Assembly (NCBI GenBank): GCA_010206265.1
Contig: VIQV01000026.1
Coordinates: 1 to 64,000 of the forward strand
Length of the DNA: 64,000 nucleotides
Reading direction: 5' to 3'
Source: Lachnospiraceae bacterium MD329
GTDB taxonomy: Bacteria > Bacillota > Clostridia > UBA1381
Each line of letters starts with the position of its first letter. Position 1 is the stretch's first letter. Below are positions 7,482 through 16,212 of this stretch, piece by piece. The notes under the pieces are model-generated. The model saw only the letters and a list, made by a program, of their open reading frames with translations, ran no database searches and was not told the DNA's origin. Position numbers and translations under genes: made by a program.

Positions 7482-9608
7482 ATGTCTGTAAAAATAGCTC
7501 TTGCAGGAAACCCTAATTCGGGGAAAACAACATTGTTTAATGCGCTGACCGGCTCAAATCAATTTGTCGGTAACTGGCCGGGGGTTACGGTGGAAAAGAA
7601 AGAGGGTAAGTTAAGGGGATATAAAGATGTAATAATCACCGACCTTCCCGGTATTTACTCGCTTTCGCCATATACGCTTGAAGAGGTTGTCGCAAGAAAC
7701 TACCTTATAACAGAGCGTCCCGACGTCATACTTAATATTGTTGACGGAACAAATCTTGAAAGAAATCTGTATCTTACTACTCAGCTTACGGAGCTTGGAA
7801 TACCGGTGGTAATGGCTGTGAATATGATGGACATTGTCAATAAAAACGGTGATATTATTGACTTTGATAAAATAGCAGAGGCTATAGGCTGTGAGGCAGT
7901 TGCAATTTCTGCCCTGAGAGGTACGGGAATTAAAGAGGCGGCGGAGCGGGCAGTTGCGGCGGCAAAGAAGAAGTCGTTCAATTCTGTACATAAATTTGAC
8001 GATAAACTTGAGATGGTGTTGGATAAAATCGCGTCGCAGATTAACGCGGAAGAAGAACAAAAACGTTTTTATGCAATAAAACTGTTTGAACGCGACGAAA
8101 AAATAGCAGAGGCTATGACAAACACTCCCGACGTATCGGATATTATTAAAGAGGCGGAGGCGGATATGGACGATGACAGTGAAAGTATTATTACAAATGC
8201 GCGTTATAGTTATATTACGTCAATAATAGACGGCTGCTGTCAAAAGAAGAACAAAAGGAAAATGACCGTATCAGACAAAATTGACCGCATTGTAACAAAC
8301 CGCTGGCTGGCACTGCCTATTTTTGCGGCGGTAATGATAATAGTTTATTACATATCAGTAACGACAGTAGGAGCGTGGGCGACTGACTGGGTGAATGACA
8401 GTTTATTCGGTGAAACTGGAATACCTATGTTTATTGAGAATGTACTGGAGGCTATGGGCACCGCTGAGTGGCTGGACAGACTGATTGTAGACGGTATTGT
8501 TTCAGGTGTCGGAGCTGTACTTGGTTTTGTGCCACAAATGCTTGTATTGTTTATATTTCTGGCGTTTCTTGAGGCGTGCGGATATATGGCGCGTATTGCG
8601 TTTATTATGGACAGGATTTTCAGAAAATTCGGTTTGTCCGGCAAATCGTTTATTCCTATGCTGATAGGCACGGGCTGCGGTGTGCCGGGTATTATGGCGT
8701 CGCGTACGATTGAAAATGACCGTGACAGGAAAATGACGATAATGACAACTACATTTATACCGTGCGGAGCAAAAATGCCGATTATTGCGCTGATTGCAGG
8801 CGCATTGTTCAGCGGAGCGTGGTGGGTTGCGCCGAGCGCATATTTTGTAGGAGTTGCCGCAATTATAGTATCGGGAATAATTTTAAAGAAAACAAGAATG
8901 TTTGCCGGTGACCCTGCGCCGTTTGTAATGGAGCTGCCTGCATACCATATGCCTACTGTCGGAAATGTACTTCGCAGTATGTGGGAACGCGGCTGGTCAT
9001 TTATAAAAAAGGCGGGAACTGTTATTCTTATTTCTACAATAGTTCTATGGTTTTTGCAGGGATTTGGTTTTGAGAATGGTTCTTTTGGAATGGTTGAAGA
9101 TTTAAATAACTCTATTCTTGCTGTGATAGGCGGTGTTATTGCACCGATATTTGCTCCGCTTGGCTGGGGTGACTGGAAAGCGGCGGTGGCGGCAGTTACG
9201 GGACTTATCGCAAAAGAAAATGTTGTAGGTACTTTTGGTATTCTTTACGGTTTTGCCGAGGTTGCCGAGGACGGCGCAGAGGTATGGGGCTCGCTTGCAA
9301 CAAGCTATACGCCGATAGCGGCATATTCGTTCCTTGTATTTAATCTGTTATGCGCGCCGTGTTTTGCGGCAATCGGAGCGATTAAACGTGAAATGAACAG
9401 TGCTAAATGGACTTGGTTTGCCATAGGTTATCAGTGCGTATTTGCATATGCGGTTTCAATCTGTGTTTATCAGCTTGGTAATTTATTCAGCGGTGGTGTG
9501 TTAGGGATTGGGACAATAGCGGCGATACTTGTTGTGATTGGAGTTGTATATCTTGTTTTCCGTCCGCATAAGTCACGTACAATGAAAACCAAAGCGATAA
9601 ATATATAA
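7482..9608 (+). CDS. feoB: Ferrous iron transport protein B
   Basis: 708 aa. Membrane permease for Fe(II) with a cytosolic GTPase domain. G1 is GNPNSGKT (9-16), G3 is DLPG, G4 is NMMD. The GDI-like helical region follows to about 265, then the transmembrane part with gate motifs, including FIPMLIGTGCGVPGIMASR and a second repeat-like stretch TTFIPCGAKMPI, with conserved Cys residues thought to line the path. The gene follows feoA with its own GGAGGT. High-affinity Fe(II) uptake fits an anaerobe rich in Fe-S radical enzymes, several of which (PflA, ThiH) are encoded nearby. Confidence 0.96.
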   Translation: MSVKIALAGNPNSGKTTLFNALTGSNQFVGNWPGVTVEKKEGKLRGYKDVIITDLPGIYSLSPYTLEEVVARNYLITERPDVILNIVDGTNLERNLYLTTQLTELGIPVVMAVNMMDIVNKNGDIIDFDKIAEAIGCEAVAISALRGTGIKEAAERAVAAAKKKSFNSVHKFDDKLEMVLDKIASQINAEEEQKRFYAIKLFERDEKIAEAMTNTPDVSDIIKEAEADMDDDSESIITNARYSYITSIIDGCCQKKNKRKMTVSDKIDRIVTNRWLALPIFAAVMIIVYYISVTTVGAWATDWVNDSLFGETGIPMFIENVLEAMGTAEWLDRLIVDGIVSGVGAVLGFVPQMLVLFIFLAFLEACGYMARIAFIMDRIFRKFGLSGKSFIPMLIGTGCGVPGIMASRTIENDRDRKMTIMTTTFIPCGAKMPIIALIAGALFSGAWWVAPSAYFVGVAAIIVSGIILKKTRMFAGDPAPFVMELPAYHMPTVGNVLRSMWERGWSFIKKAGTVILISTIVLWFLQGFGFENGSFGMVEDLNNSILAVIGGVIAPIFAPLGWGDWKAAVAAVTGLIAKENVVGTFGILYGFAEVAEDGAEVWGSLATSYTPIAAYSFLVFNLLCAPCFAAIGAIKREMNSAKWTWFAIGYQCVFAYAVSICVYQLGNLFSGGVLGIGTIAAILVVIGVVYLVFRPHKSRTMKTKAINI

Positions 9609-9621
9609 CGGAGGTGGCAGA

Positions 9622-9780
9622 GTGATTGCAACAATAATAATTACGGGAATTATCCTTACGCTTGTCGCTTGGATTATTATAAATAAAATCCGTAACAGGA
9701 GAAACGGACACGGCGGCTGCGGCTGTGGGTGTCAGGGCTGTGCGATGTCTGAAATATGTCATAAGGAAAACTGCGGATAA
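9622..9780 (+). CDS. FeoB-associated Cys-rich membrane peptide
   Basis: 52 aa, GTG start with GGAGGT at 9610-9615, 13 nt after feoB. One N-terminal transmembrane helix (ATIIITGIILTLVAWIII), a basic linker KIRNRRN, then a Cys-rich tail with GGCGCGCQGC and two further Cys (46 and 51). This is the architecture of the small FeoB-associated Cys-rich family found after feoB in Firmicutes. The function is unknown; a metal-handling role at FeoB is plausible from the six cysteines and context. Confidence 0.88.
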   Translation: MIATIIITGIILTLVAWIIINKIRNRRNGHGGCGCGCQGCAMSEICHKENCG

Positions 9781-9874
9781 AAAAATTCAGTGAAGTTTTT
9801 TCCCTTATTTTGCTTGCTTAAATTATAAAAATCATATATAATGAGAATGTTATAAATAATTAATATTTATTGTT

Positions 9875-9894
9875 ATTGTAACACTATTGTAACA
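9875..9894 (+). promoter_or_regulatory. Direct repeats upstream of the prsA-pfl promoter
   Basis: ATTGTAACA occurs at 9875-9883 and again at 9886-9894, 11 nt apart (one helical turn), ending 9 nt before the -35 box. TTATTGTTA (9867-9875) and TAACAATAA (9890-9898) also form inverted arms over the same place. The position suits an activator or a redox regulator. The regulator is unknown. Confidence 0.45.
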
Positions 9895-9903
9895 ATAATG
9901 TAA

Positions 9904-9932
9904 TTGCAAAAACAGATGTTGGGTGTTATAAT
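9904..9932 (+). promoter_or_regulatory. Sigma-A promoter for prsA and the pfl genes
   Basis: TTGCAA (9904-9909), 17-nt spacer, TATAAT (9927-9932). The start of transcription would be near 9939, giving an untranslated leader of about 70 nt that contains the palindrome at 9950-9967. Confidence 0.65.
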
Positions 9933-9949
9933 TGAAAAACGGGAATTAT

Positions 9950-9967
9950 ACCACAATATATTGTGGT
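9950..9967 (+). promoter_or_regulatory. Perfect 18-bp palindrome, NrdR-box-like core
   Basis: ACCACAATATATTGTGGT is identical to its reverse complement. It lies roughly +11 to +28 from the predicted start. The core CAATATATTG fits the NrdR-box core pattern CwATATATwG, but NrdR sites usually come in pairs before nrd genes and only one is visible here. It looks like a repressor operator; the protein is not identified. Confidence 0.55.
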
Positions 9968-10007
9968 TATATGATATAAAATTTAATCAGCAAAAGGAGA
10001 AATTAAA

Positions 10008-10964
10008 ATGAAATTTGTAAAATTAGCAGGTGTTGTAACGGCAGCGTCATTGTTGCTTTGCGGTTGTTCTTCGGACAACAAAAAGCTGGCAATGCAGATA
10101 GGTGACGAAGAGATAACTGTCGGAGCAGTTAAGTTTGTGGCTCAGTATGGTCTGAATTCCGCAACCGCTCAGCAGGCAGTAGATGTTATTGAGCAGAACT
10201 ATATTATAAATGAAATTGCAGAAAAAGATAATATTGAACTCAGTGACGAGGATAAAAAGCAAATCCGTTCAGCTGTGGCAAGCTTTAAAGCTGATATGGG
10301 AGGAAGAACGGCAGCCGAAAAACTGTTAAAAGAATACGGTTTAAAGGACGACGATATTTTAGAGGGTATTTTCTCTGCGTCGGCATATGCTGAAAAGGTT
10401 CTGGACACACTAACTGTAGAAGAAGCGACAGATGATGAAGTGAAAAAATATATTTCTGAAAATTATCTTCACGCAAAACACGTTCTTATTGCGACAAAGG
10501 ATTCTCAGACAGGTGAAGAATACGGTGAGGACAAGCTGGCTGAGGTAGAAAAGACAGCAAACGAAGTTTTGGAAAAGGCAAAAAGCGGCGCTGATTTTGA
10601 CGAGCTTGTAAAAGAATACGGAGAAGACCCCGGTATGGAATCAAATCCCGGCGGTTACTATTTCGGAGCAAATGAAATGGTTGCTGAATTTGAGAATGCA
10701 ACGCGTTCAATTCAGCCCGACGAAATTACAATGTGTAAATCGGATTTTGGCTATCACATTATAAAAAGACTGCCAATTGATGAGGCGTCAGAGGACTTCA
10801 AGACATACTATGAAGGCAATGCTGATATGGTAAAAGGAAATGTGACTAAAGATAAGAGAATAGAGGCTCTCAAAAAAAGAGCAGAGGAACTTGGAATAGA
10901 AATCACTATAAATCAAGAAGTTATTGATGCTATAACATTTGATACCGATAAAGACGATAAATAA
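10008..10964 (+). CDS. prsA: PrsA-type foldase lipoprotein, PpiC-class peptidyl-prolyl isomerase
   Basis: 318 aa. Lipoprotein signal peptide with lipobox LLCGC, so lipid-anchored outside the membrane at Cys near residue 20. A SurA/PrsA-like helical N-domain (~25-145) is followed by a parvulin PpiC domain (~148-255: HAKHVLIAT, GADFDELVKEYGEDPG, GGYYFG, FGYHIIK). Parvulin foldases help secreted proteins fold, useful here because of the large SLH proteins. The pfl genes follow 30 nt later with no terminator between, so they may share a transcript, an unusual pairing. Confidence 0.9.
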   Translation: MKFVKLAGVVTAASLLLCGCSSDNKKLAMQIGDEEITVGAVKFVAQYGLNSATAQQAVDVIEQNYIINEIAEKDNIELSDEDKKQIRSAVASFKADMGGRTAAEKLLKEYGLKDDDILEGIFSASAYAEKVLDTLTVEEATDDEVKKYISENYLHAKHVLIATKDSQTGEEYGEDKLAEVEKTANEVLEKAKSGADFDELVKEYGEDPGMESNPGGYYFGANEMVAEFENATRSIQPDEITMCKSDFGYHIIKRLPIDEASEDFKTYYEGNADMVKGNVTKDKRIEALKKRAEELGIEITINQEVIDAITFDTDKDDK

Positions 10965-10994
10965 TTCACTCAAAAGCATCAGGAGGTAAATAAT

Positions 10995-13058
10995 ATGCAA
11001 AACGTAAAAAGAGAAGAATGGGCAGGCTTTACGGAGGGTAAATGGACAAAATCCGTTGATGTCCGCGACTTTATTCAGAATAACTATACGCCTTATGACG
11101 GCAACGGTGATTTCCTTGCGTCTGCGACCGATTCAACAAAAAAGCTCTGGGATATGGTAATGGAGCTTTCTAAAAAAGAACGCGAGGCTGGCGGTGTGCT
11201 TGATATGGACACAAAGATTGTGTCTACCGTAACATCTCACGGCGCAGGATATCTTGATAAAAATCTTGAAACAATAGTCGGTTTCCAGACTGATAAGCCG
11301 TTTAAACGTTCACTTCAGCCGTTCGGAGGCATAAGAATGGCACAAAATGCCTGCAAAGAGAACGGATATGAGGTAGACAGTGAGGTTGTTGATATATTTA
11401 CAAAATACAGAAAAACTCATAATCAGGGTGTATTTGATGTTTACACGCCTGAAATGCGTATGGCGCGTAAGTCTGCTATTATAACAGGACTTCCGGACGC
11501 TTACGGACGAGGAAGAATTATCGGCGACTACAGACGAGTTGCACTGTACGGTATAGATTTATTGATTGAGGATAAGCAAAAGCAGCTTGAAACATCTCTC
11601 GTAAGAATGACCTCAAAGAATATAAGACTTCGCGAGGAGCTTGCCGAGCAGTTAAGAGCGCTTGAGGATTTAAAGGAACTTGGAAACATTTACGGCTTTG
11701 ATATTTCAAAGCCTGCTAAGAATGCAAAAGAGGCAGTACAGTGGCTGTATTTCGGATACCTTGCGGCAGTTAAGGAACAGAACGGAGCGGCTATGAGCCT
11801 TGGCAGAACTTCTACATTCCTTGATATTTATTTTGAGCGCGACCTCAAAAACGGCGTGATTACAGAAGAAGAGGCACAGGAATATATAGACCATTTCATT
11901 ATGAAACTGCGTCTTGTTAAATTTGCGAGAACTCCCGAATATAACGAGCTGTTTTCGGGCGACCCGACGTGGGTAACCGAGTCAATAGGCGGTATCGGAA
12001 TTGACGGCAGACATATGGTAACAAAAAATTCGTTCAGATATCTGCATACTCTTGAAAATCTTGGTACTGCGCCTGAACCGAATATGACGGTGCTTTGGTC
12101 AACAAGACTTCCGCGAGAATTTAAACTTTACTGTGCTGAAATGTCGATTAAAACCTCGTCAATTCAGTATGAAAACGACGACCTTATGCGTGTTACGCAC
12201 GGTGACGATTACGCTATTGCGTGTTGTGTATCGTCAATGAGAGTGGGTAAGGAAATGCAGTTCTTTGGTGCGAGAGCGAATTTGGCAAAGTGTCTGCTGT
12301 ATGCAATTAACGGCGGCGTTGATGAAAGACTCGGAGTGCAGGTTGGTCCGAAATATCGCGCGGTTGAAGGTGATTATCTTGATTTTGACGACGTTATGCA
12401 GAAGTATGACGATATGATGGAATGGCTTGCAGGCTTATATGTGAACACGCTTAATGTAATACATTATATGCACGACAAGTATTGCTATGAGAAATTACAG
12501 ATGGCTCTGCACGACAGAGAGGTTAAAAGATATTTTGCTACAGGTATAGCAGGACTTTCAGTTGTTGCCGATTCTTTGAGCGCTATTAAGTATGCAAAGG
12601 TTAAGTGCATAAGAAATGAGGACGGTGTAGTTGTTGATTATGCTGTGGAGGGAGATTTCCCGAAATATGGTAACAACGACGACAGAGTTGATTCTATAGC
12701 CGCAGGTATTGTAGAATCATTTATGAACAAGATAAGAAAGCACCATACTTACCGTGACAGTATTCCTACAATGTCAATCCTTACGATTACATCTAATGTC
12801 GTATACGGTAAAAAGACAGGAAATACTCCTGACGGCAGAAAAGCAGGAGTTCCGCTTGCGCCGGGTGCAAACCCAATGCACGGACGTGACAGTCACGGTG
12901 CGGTGGCGTCACTTTCATCAGTGGCAAAACTGCCGTTTAAGGACGCGCAGGACGGTATTTCAAATACGTTCTCAATTATTCCGGGCGCGCTCGGTAAAGA
13001 TGATAAAGTATTTATGGGAGATTTGGCAGTGGAGCTGGACAAGGGCTGCTGCGAATAA
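10995..13058 (+). CDS. pflB: Formate C-acetyltransferase catalytic chain, lacking its glycyl-radical domain
   Basis: 687 aa. Pyruvate formate-lyase converts pyruvate and CoA to acetyl-CoA and formate. The PFL N-domain ([19 protein letters not shown]), the catalytic Cys pair C410-C411 in ACCVSSMR, and the late block [19 protein letters not shown] are all present. The chain stops after [16 protein letters not shown] plus a divergent tail ending in KGCCE, just where normal ~750-residue PflB would continue into the C-terminal radical domain. That domain is encoded as a separate 77-residue gene 35 nt downstream with its own ribosome site. Together they equal one standard PflB, so the enzyme is probably active as two chains. 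Confidence 0.93.
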   Translation: MQNVKREEWAGFTEGKWTKSVDVRDFIQNNYTPYDGNGDFLASATDSTKKLWDMVMELSKKEREAGGVLDMDTKIVSTVTSHGAGYLDKNLETIVGFQTDKPFKRSLQPFGGIRMAQNACKENGYEVDSEVVDIFTKYRKTHNQGVFDVYTPEMRMARKSAIITGLPDAYGRGRIIGDYRRVALYGIDLLIEDKQKQLETSLVRMTSKNIRLREELAEQLRALEDLKELGNIYGFDISKPAKNAKEAVQWLYFGYLAAVKEQNGAAMSLGRTSTFLDIYFERDLKNGVITEEEAQEYIDHFIMKLRLVKFARTPEYNELFSGDPTWVTESIGGIGIDGRHMVTKNSFRYLHTLENLGTAPEPNMTVLWSTRLPREFKLYCAEMSIKTSSIQYENDDLMRVTHGDDYAIACCVSSMRVGKEMQFFGARANLAKCLLYAINGGVDERLGVQVGPKYRAVEGDYLDFDDVMQKYDDMMEWLAGLYVNTLNVIHYMHDKYCYEKLQMALHDREVKRYFATGIAGLSVVADSLSAIKYAKVKCIRNEDGVVVDYAVEGDFPKYGNNDDRVDSIAAGIVESFMNKIRKHHTYRDSIPTMSILTITSNVVYGKKTGNTPDGRKAGVPLAPGANPMHGRDSHGAVASLSSVAKLPFKDAQDGISNTFSIIPGALGKDDKVFMGDLAVELDKGCCE

Positions 13059-13093
13059 TAAGGTATAAGGCTATTAAAAAAGGAGGAAGAATT

Positions 13094-13327
13094 ATGTCAC
13101 AACAGGCAGAAAACTTGGTAGAATTATTAGACGGCTACGTTGAAAAAGGCGGACATCATTTAAACGTAAACGTATTTACGCGCGAAACACTTCTTGACGC
13201 GCAGAAACACCCAGAAAAATATCCGCAGCTGACGGTAAGAGTTTCAGGTTATGCGGTAAACTTTATAAAGCTCACTAAGGAACAGCAGGACGATATAATC
13301 AGCCGAACGTTCCACGACCAGATATGA
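13094..13327 (+). CDS. Stand-alone glycyl-radical subunit of pyruvate formate-lyase
   Basis: 77 aa, preceded by AAAGGAGGA. Contains [33 protein letters not shown] and the end [14 protein letters not shown], which is the C-terminal glycyl-radical domain of PflB. The radical residue is G52 in RVSGYA. It resembles GrcA/YfiD, the spare glycyl-radical domain of enterobacteria, but here it replaces a domain missing from the catalytic chain upstream instead of duplicating one. Its stop overlaps the pflA start (ATGA), so supply of radical domain and activase are translationally linked. Confidence 0.93.
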   Translation: MSQQAENLVELLDGYVEKGGHHLNVNVFTRETLLDAQKHPEKYPQLTVRVSGYAVNFIKLTKEQQDDIISRTFHDQI

Positions 13328-14058
13328 CAGGGCACATTCATTCTATAGAATCATTTGGAACTGTCGACGGACCTGGGATAAGACTTGTAGTATTTTTTAA
13401 GGGCTGTCCTATGCGCTGTCTGTACTGCCATAATCCAGATACTTGGAAAATGTCGGGCGGTATTGATATGACAGCGGAGGAAATCCTTGATGAATATGAG
13501 AAGGGAAAGAGCTTTTACAAAAGCGGAGGTATAACCGCTACAGGCGGAGAACCGCTTATGCAGATGGAGTTTTTGACTGAGCTTTTCACTAAAGCAAAGG
13601 AAAGAGGGATACACACCTGCCTTGACACGTCCGGAATTTTATTTTCAGAGGAAAGAGCAGCGGAGTTTGACGCATTGACAGAGGTGTGTGACCTTGTAAT
13701 GCTGGATATAAAGCATATTGATGATGCCGAGCATAAAAAGCTTACAGAACATTCAAACAAAGCAGTTTTGGAATATCTTGCTTACCTTGCTGGAAAGGAT
13801 AAACCTGTATGGATACGGCACGTAGTTGTGCCCGATATTACGCTTGATGACAACTATCTGGAACGTCTTGGACAGTATCTTGCCCGATACAGGAATATAC
13901 AGGCGCTTGACGTACTTCCGTATCATTCTATGGCAAAGAAAAAATATAGTGAGCTGAATATGGAATATCCGCTCGGAGATACTCCCGACGCTACCAATGA
14001 TGACGCGGCGAGAGCAAGAAAAATTATAATAGAAAGTATGAAAAAGGAGCTTTGGTAA
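13324..14058 (+). CDS. pflA: Pyruvate formate-lyase activating enzyme
   Basis: 244 aa radical-SAM protein that uses a 4Fe-4S cluster and S-adenosylmethionine to make the glycyl radical of PFL. The cluster motif CPMRCLYC gives C28, C32 and C35. [18 protein letters not shown] is a typical activase start and TGGEPL is the SAM-binding GGE motif. It overlaps the glycyl-radical subunit gene by 4 nt. The small size (no extra ferredoxin domain) is normal for PflA. Confidence 0.95.
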   Translation: MTGHIHSIESFGTVDGPGIRLVVFFKGCPMRCLYCHNPDTWKMSGGIDMTAEEILDEYEKGKSFYKSGGITATGGEPLMQMEFLTELFTKAKERGIHTCLDTSGILFSEERAAEFDALTEVCDLVMLDIKHIDDAEHKKLTEHSNKAVLEYLAYLAGKDKPVWIRHVVVPDITLDDNYLERLGQYLARYRNIQALDVLPYHSMAKKKYSELNMEYPLGDTPDATNDDAARARKIIIESMKKELW

Positions 14059-14097
14059 TCAGCGGACTTCGGGTTAAAGAAGTATTGTAAAATTGAG

Positions 14098-14127
14098 CGG
14101 CATAGTCAGTTCTGGCTATGCCGTTTT
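14098..14127 (+). terminator. Terminator after pflA
   Basis: CGGCATAG (14098-14105) pairs with CTATGCCG (14116-14123), with an inner CAG/CTG extension, then TTTT. It ends the prsA-pfl-pflA unit. Confidence 0.85.
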
Positions 14128-14179
14128 GCTGATTGGTCAATTATGACGGCGTTAAAGCGGAATTTGAGGAGAAAAAGGT

Positions 14180-15016
14180 ATGAAAAATATAACACGAAAA
14201 GGCGCAAGAACAACAAAAGATATTCCTATGGAAATTCTGGAAAAGTTGAATTGTGGAGAGATAGAAACTGCAAATATTGTAGAATGGTTTGCAATTGACA
14301 GAAGAAAATTACTTTCTGTTGTATTACTGCAAAATAATAGAGAAATATATTTGGAACCTATTTTAAAACACGTCAATCAACTGAAAAAACAGACATCTAA
14401 CACCATAAGCGAAGCAATTGGAGAGGGACTTTTTTTGCAGTCGGACAAGCATTGTGATAAGGAGTGTCTGAAAATAATTGCAAATCACTCCTCTGATTTG
14501 GTTCGCAGCTGGGGATGTTTTATGGTAGGAAAGAATAATTCCTTAAGTCTTAGCCAAATGTTTAAGGAAATAGAAGACTTTGCAAAGGATAGTCATTTTA
14601 ACGTTAGGGAAGAGGCGTGGGTAGCTGTACGTCATTTGGTTATTTCTGATTTGTATGAGAGTATCGGAATATTGTCAGAGTGGGTATTGGATGAGAATGA
14701 ATATATTCGGCGTTTTGCAAGCGAGATTACACGTCCCAGGGGTGTTTGGTGTAAGCACATTGAAGCATTAAAAACAAATCCTGAATTGGCTTTGTCAATT
14801 TTAGAACCTCTAAAATCAGATAAATCCAAGTATGTTCGGGATAGTGTTGCAAACTGGCTAAATGATGCAAGCAAAACGCAACCGGATTTTGTTAGAAATC
14901 TCTGCGAGAGATGGGAGGAAGAAAGCAATACGGATGAAACAAGATATATTATCAAGAAAGCATTGAGGACGCTCCGAAAATCATCTTTACATCGTTCCAA
15001 GTTTATGTTACAATAA
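14180..15016 (+). CDS. DNA alkylation repair protein, AlkD-related HEAT-repeat family
   Basis: 278 aa. All-helical, with repeated phrases of about 35-45 residues (SDLVRSWGCFMVG, NVREEAWVAVRHLV, NEYIRRFASEITRPRGVWC, KYVRDSVANWLND), typical of the HEAT-like AlkC/AlkD DNA glycosylase superfamily, especially the YhaZ-like branch. Known members remove 3-methyl- or 7-methyl-purines without base flipping. Activity for this branch is less certain. It stands alone between two terminators. The lysine-rich start MKNITRKGARTTKDIP agrees with family members. Confidence 0.8.
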   Translation: MKNITRKGARTTKDIPMEILEKLNCGEIETANIVEWFAIDRRKLLSVVLLQNNREIYLEPILKHVNQLKKQTSNTISEAIGEGLFLQSDKHCDKECLKIIANHSSDLVRSWGCFMVGKNNSLSLSQMFKEIEDFAKDSHFNVREEAWVAVRHLVISDLYESIGILSEWVLDENEYIRRFASEITRPRGVWCKHIEALKTNPELALSILEPLKSDKSKYVRDSVANWLNDASKTQPDFVRNLCERWEEESNTDETRYIIKKALRTLRKSSLHRSKFMLQ

Positions 15017-15065
15017 CATCAATAGTGGTTATAAAAACCCGTTTACACATAAAAGGAGGAAAAGT

Positions 15066-16013
15066 ATGTATATAGGAATAGATTTAGGCGGTACTAATAT
15101 CGCGGTAGGACTTGTAACTGACGAGGGAAAGCTCGTAACAAAAGCGTCCCTGCCTACTCTTGCAGGAAGAGATTATAAAGAAATTGTAAGTGATATGGCG
15201 AAACTCTGCAATATGGTTACAGCCGAGTCAAATGTAAATATGGACGAGGTAAAGGCTATAGGTATAGGAAGTCCGGGAAGTATTGACAGTAAAAACGGAA
15301 TTGTGGTTTTTGCGGGCAATCTGGCACTGGACAAAGCGCCTGTAGCAGAAGAACTCGGTAAATATTTTGATATTCCCGTACATATGGAAAATGACGCCAA
15401 TGCCGCGGCATATGGCGAATATATTGCCTGCGGTATTGATTCTGACAGTTTTGTTTTTATAACTCTAGGAACAGGTGTCGGTGGAGGAATTATTATAAAT
15501 AAAAAGATTTACAGCGGATTTAACGGTATAGGCGCTGAAATCGGACATATGACTCTTAAAATGGACGGTGAGAAGTGTAACTGCGGTAATTACGGATGTT
15601 ATGAGAAGTACGCGTCTGTTACGGCTCTTATAGAACAGACGGGAAAAGCCATAGAAGAGAATCCCGACTCAATTATGAATGATTGGGTAAAGGAAAACGG
15701 ACATATCAGCGGAAGAACGGCATTTGAATGTGCAAAACGAGGTGATGCCGCCGCAACGGAGGTAAGAGATAATTATATCAGATATGTTGCAGAGGGAATA
15801 GTGAGCGTGGTAAATATTTTTCAGCCTGAATTGGTTGTAATAGGCGGAGGTATCAGCAAAGAGGGAGATGTGATTCTAAAACCTTTAAAGGATTTTGTAA
15901 ATAATCGTGAATTTAATAAAGATATGCCGAAAACAGATATAAGAATAGCTCAGCTCTTTAACGATGCAGGAATTATCGGTGCTGCAATGGCGGCAAAGAA
16001 TGTAGATAAGTAA
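15066..16013 (+). CDS. glcK: ROK family glucokinase
   Basis: 315 aa. Phosphorylates glucose with ATP. The phosphate-binding start IGIDLGGTNIAVGLV, GIGSPGSID, the catalytic-region MENDANAAAYGE, TLGTGVGGG and the ROK zinc site CNCGNYGCYEKYAS (with the preceding His of EIGHM) are all present. The size is typical of Firmicutes GlcK. Preceded by AAAGGAGGAAA. A strong terminator follows, so it is monocistronic. Confidence 0.92.
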   Translation: MYIGIDLGGTNIAVGLVTDEGKLVTKASLPTLAGRDYKEIVSDMAKLCNMVTAESNVNMDEVKAIGIGSPGSIDSKNGIVVFAGNLALDKAPVAEELGKYFDIPVHMENDANAAAYGEYIACGIDSDSFVFITLGTGVGGGIIINKKIYSGFNGIGAEIGHMTLKMDGEKCNCGNYGCYEKYASVTALIEQTGKAIEENPDSIMNDWVKENGHISGRTAFECAKRGDAAATEVRDNYIRYVAEGIVSVVNIFQPELVVIGGGISKEGDVILKPLKDFVNNREFNKDMPKTDIRIAQLFNDAGIIGAAMAAKNVDK

Positions 16014-16020
16014 GAGAAAG

Positions 16021-16048
16021 CAGAGCCTTTAGAGGCTCTGTTTTTTTT
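16021..16048 (+). terminator. Terminator after glcK
   Basis: CAGAGCC (16021-16027), loop TTTAGA, GGCTCTG (16034-16040), then eight T residues. A textbook Rho-independent terminator. The ~160 nt that follow to murA contain no other gene that I can see. Confidence 0.93.
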
Positions 16049-16212
16049 CGACAAATTGTGCATTGTTACATTGATATTAAGGGTATATTATATTTAGGAG
16101 TCAGGGCTTAAAAAATTATAAAAGATGTGGTAGAATAGTTACTGTAACAAAAATACATCTCGATTCGTATTATATGACAGAATAATTTAGTATAATGCGA
16201 GGTGTTTAAAAA

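Noticed and set aside
13036-13094. PFL split caused by a sequencing error or single-base frameshift
   Set aside because: Two consecutive stop codons, an intergenic stretch and a full ribosome site separate the frames, and the tail of the first chain does not read into the second in any frame.
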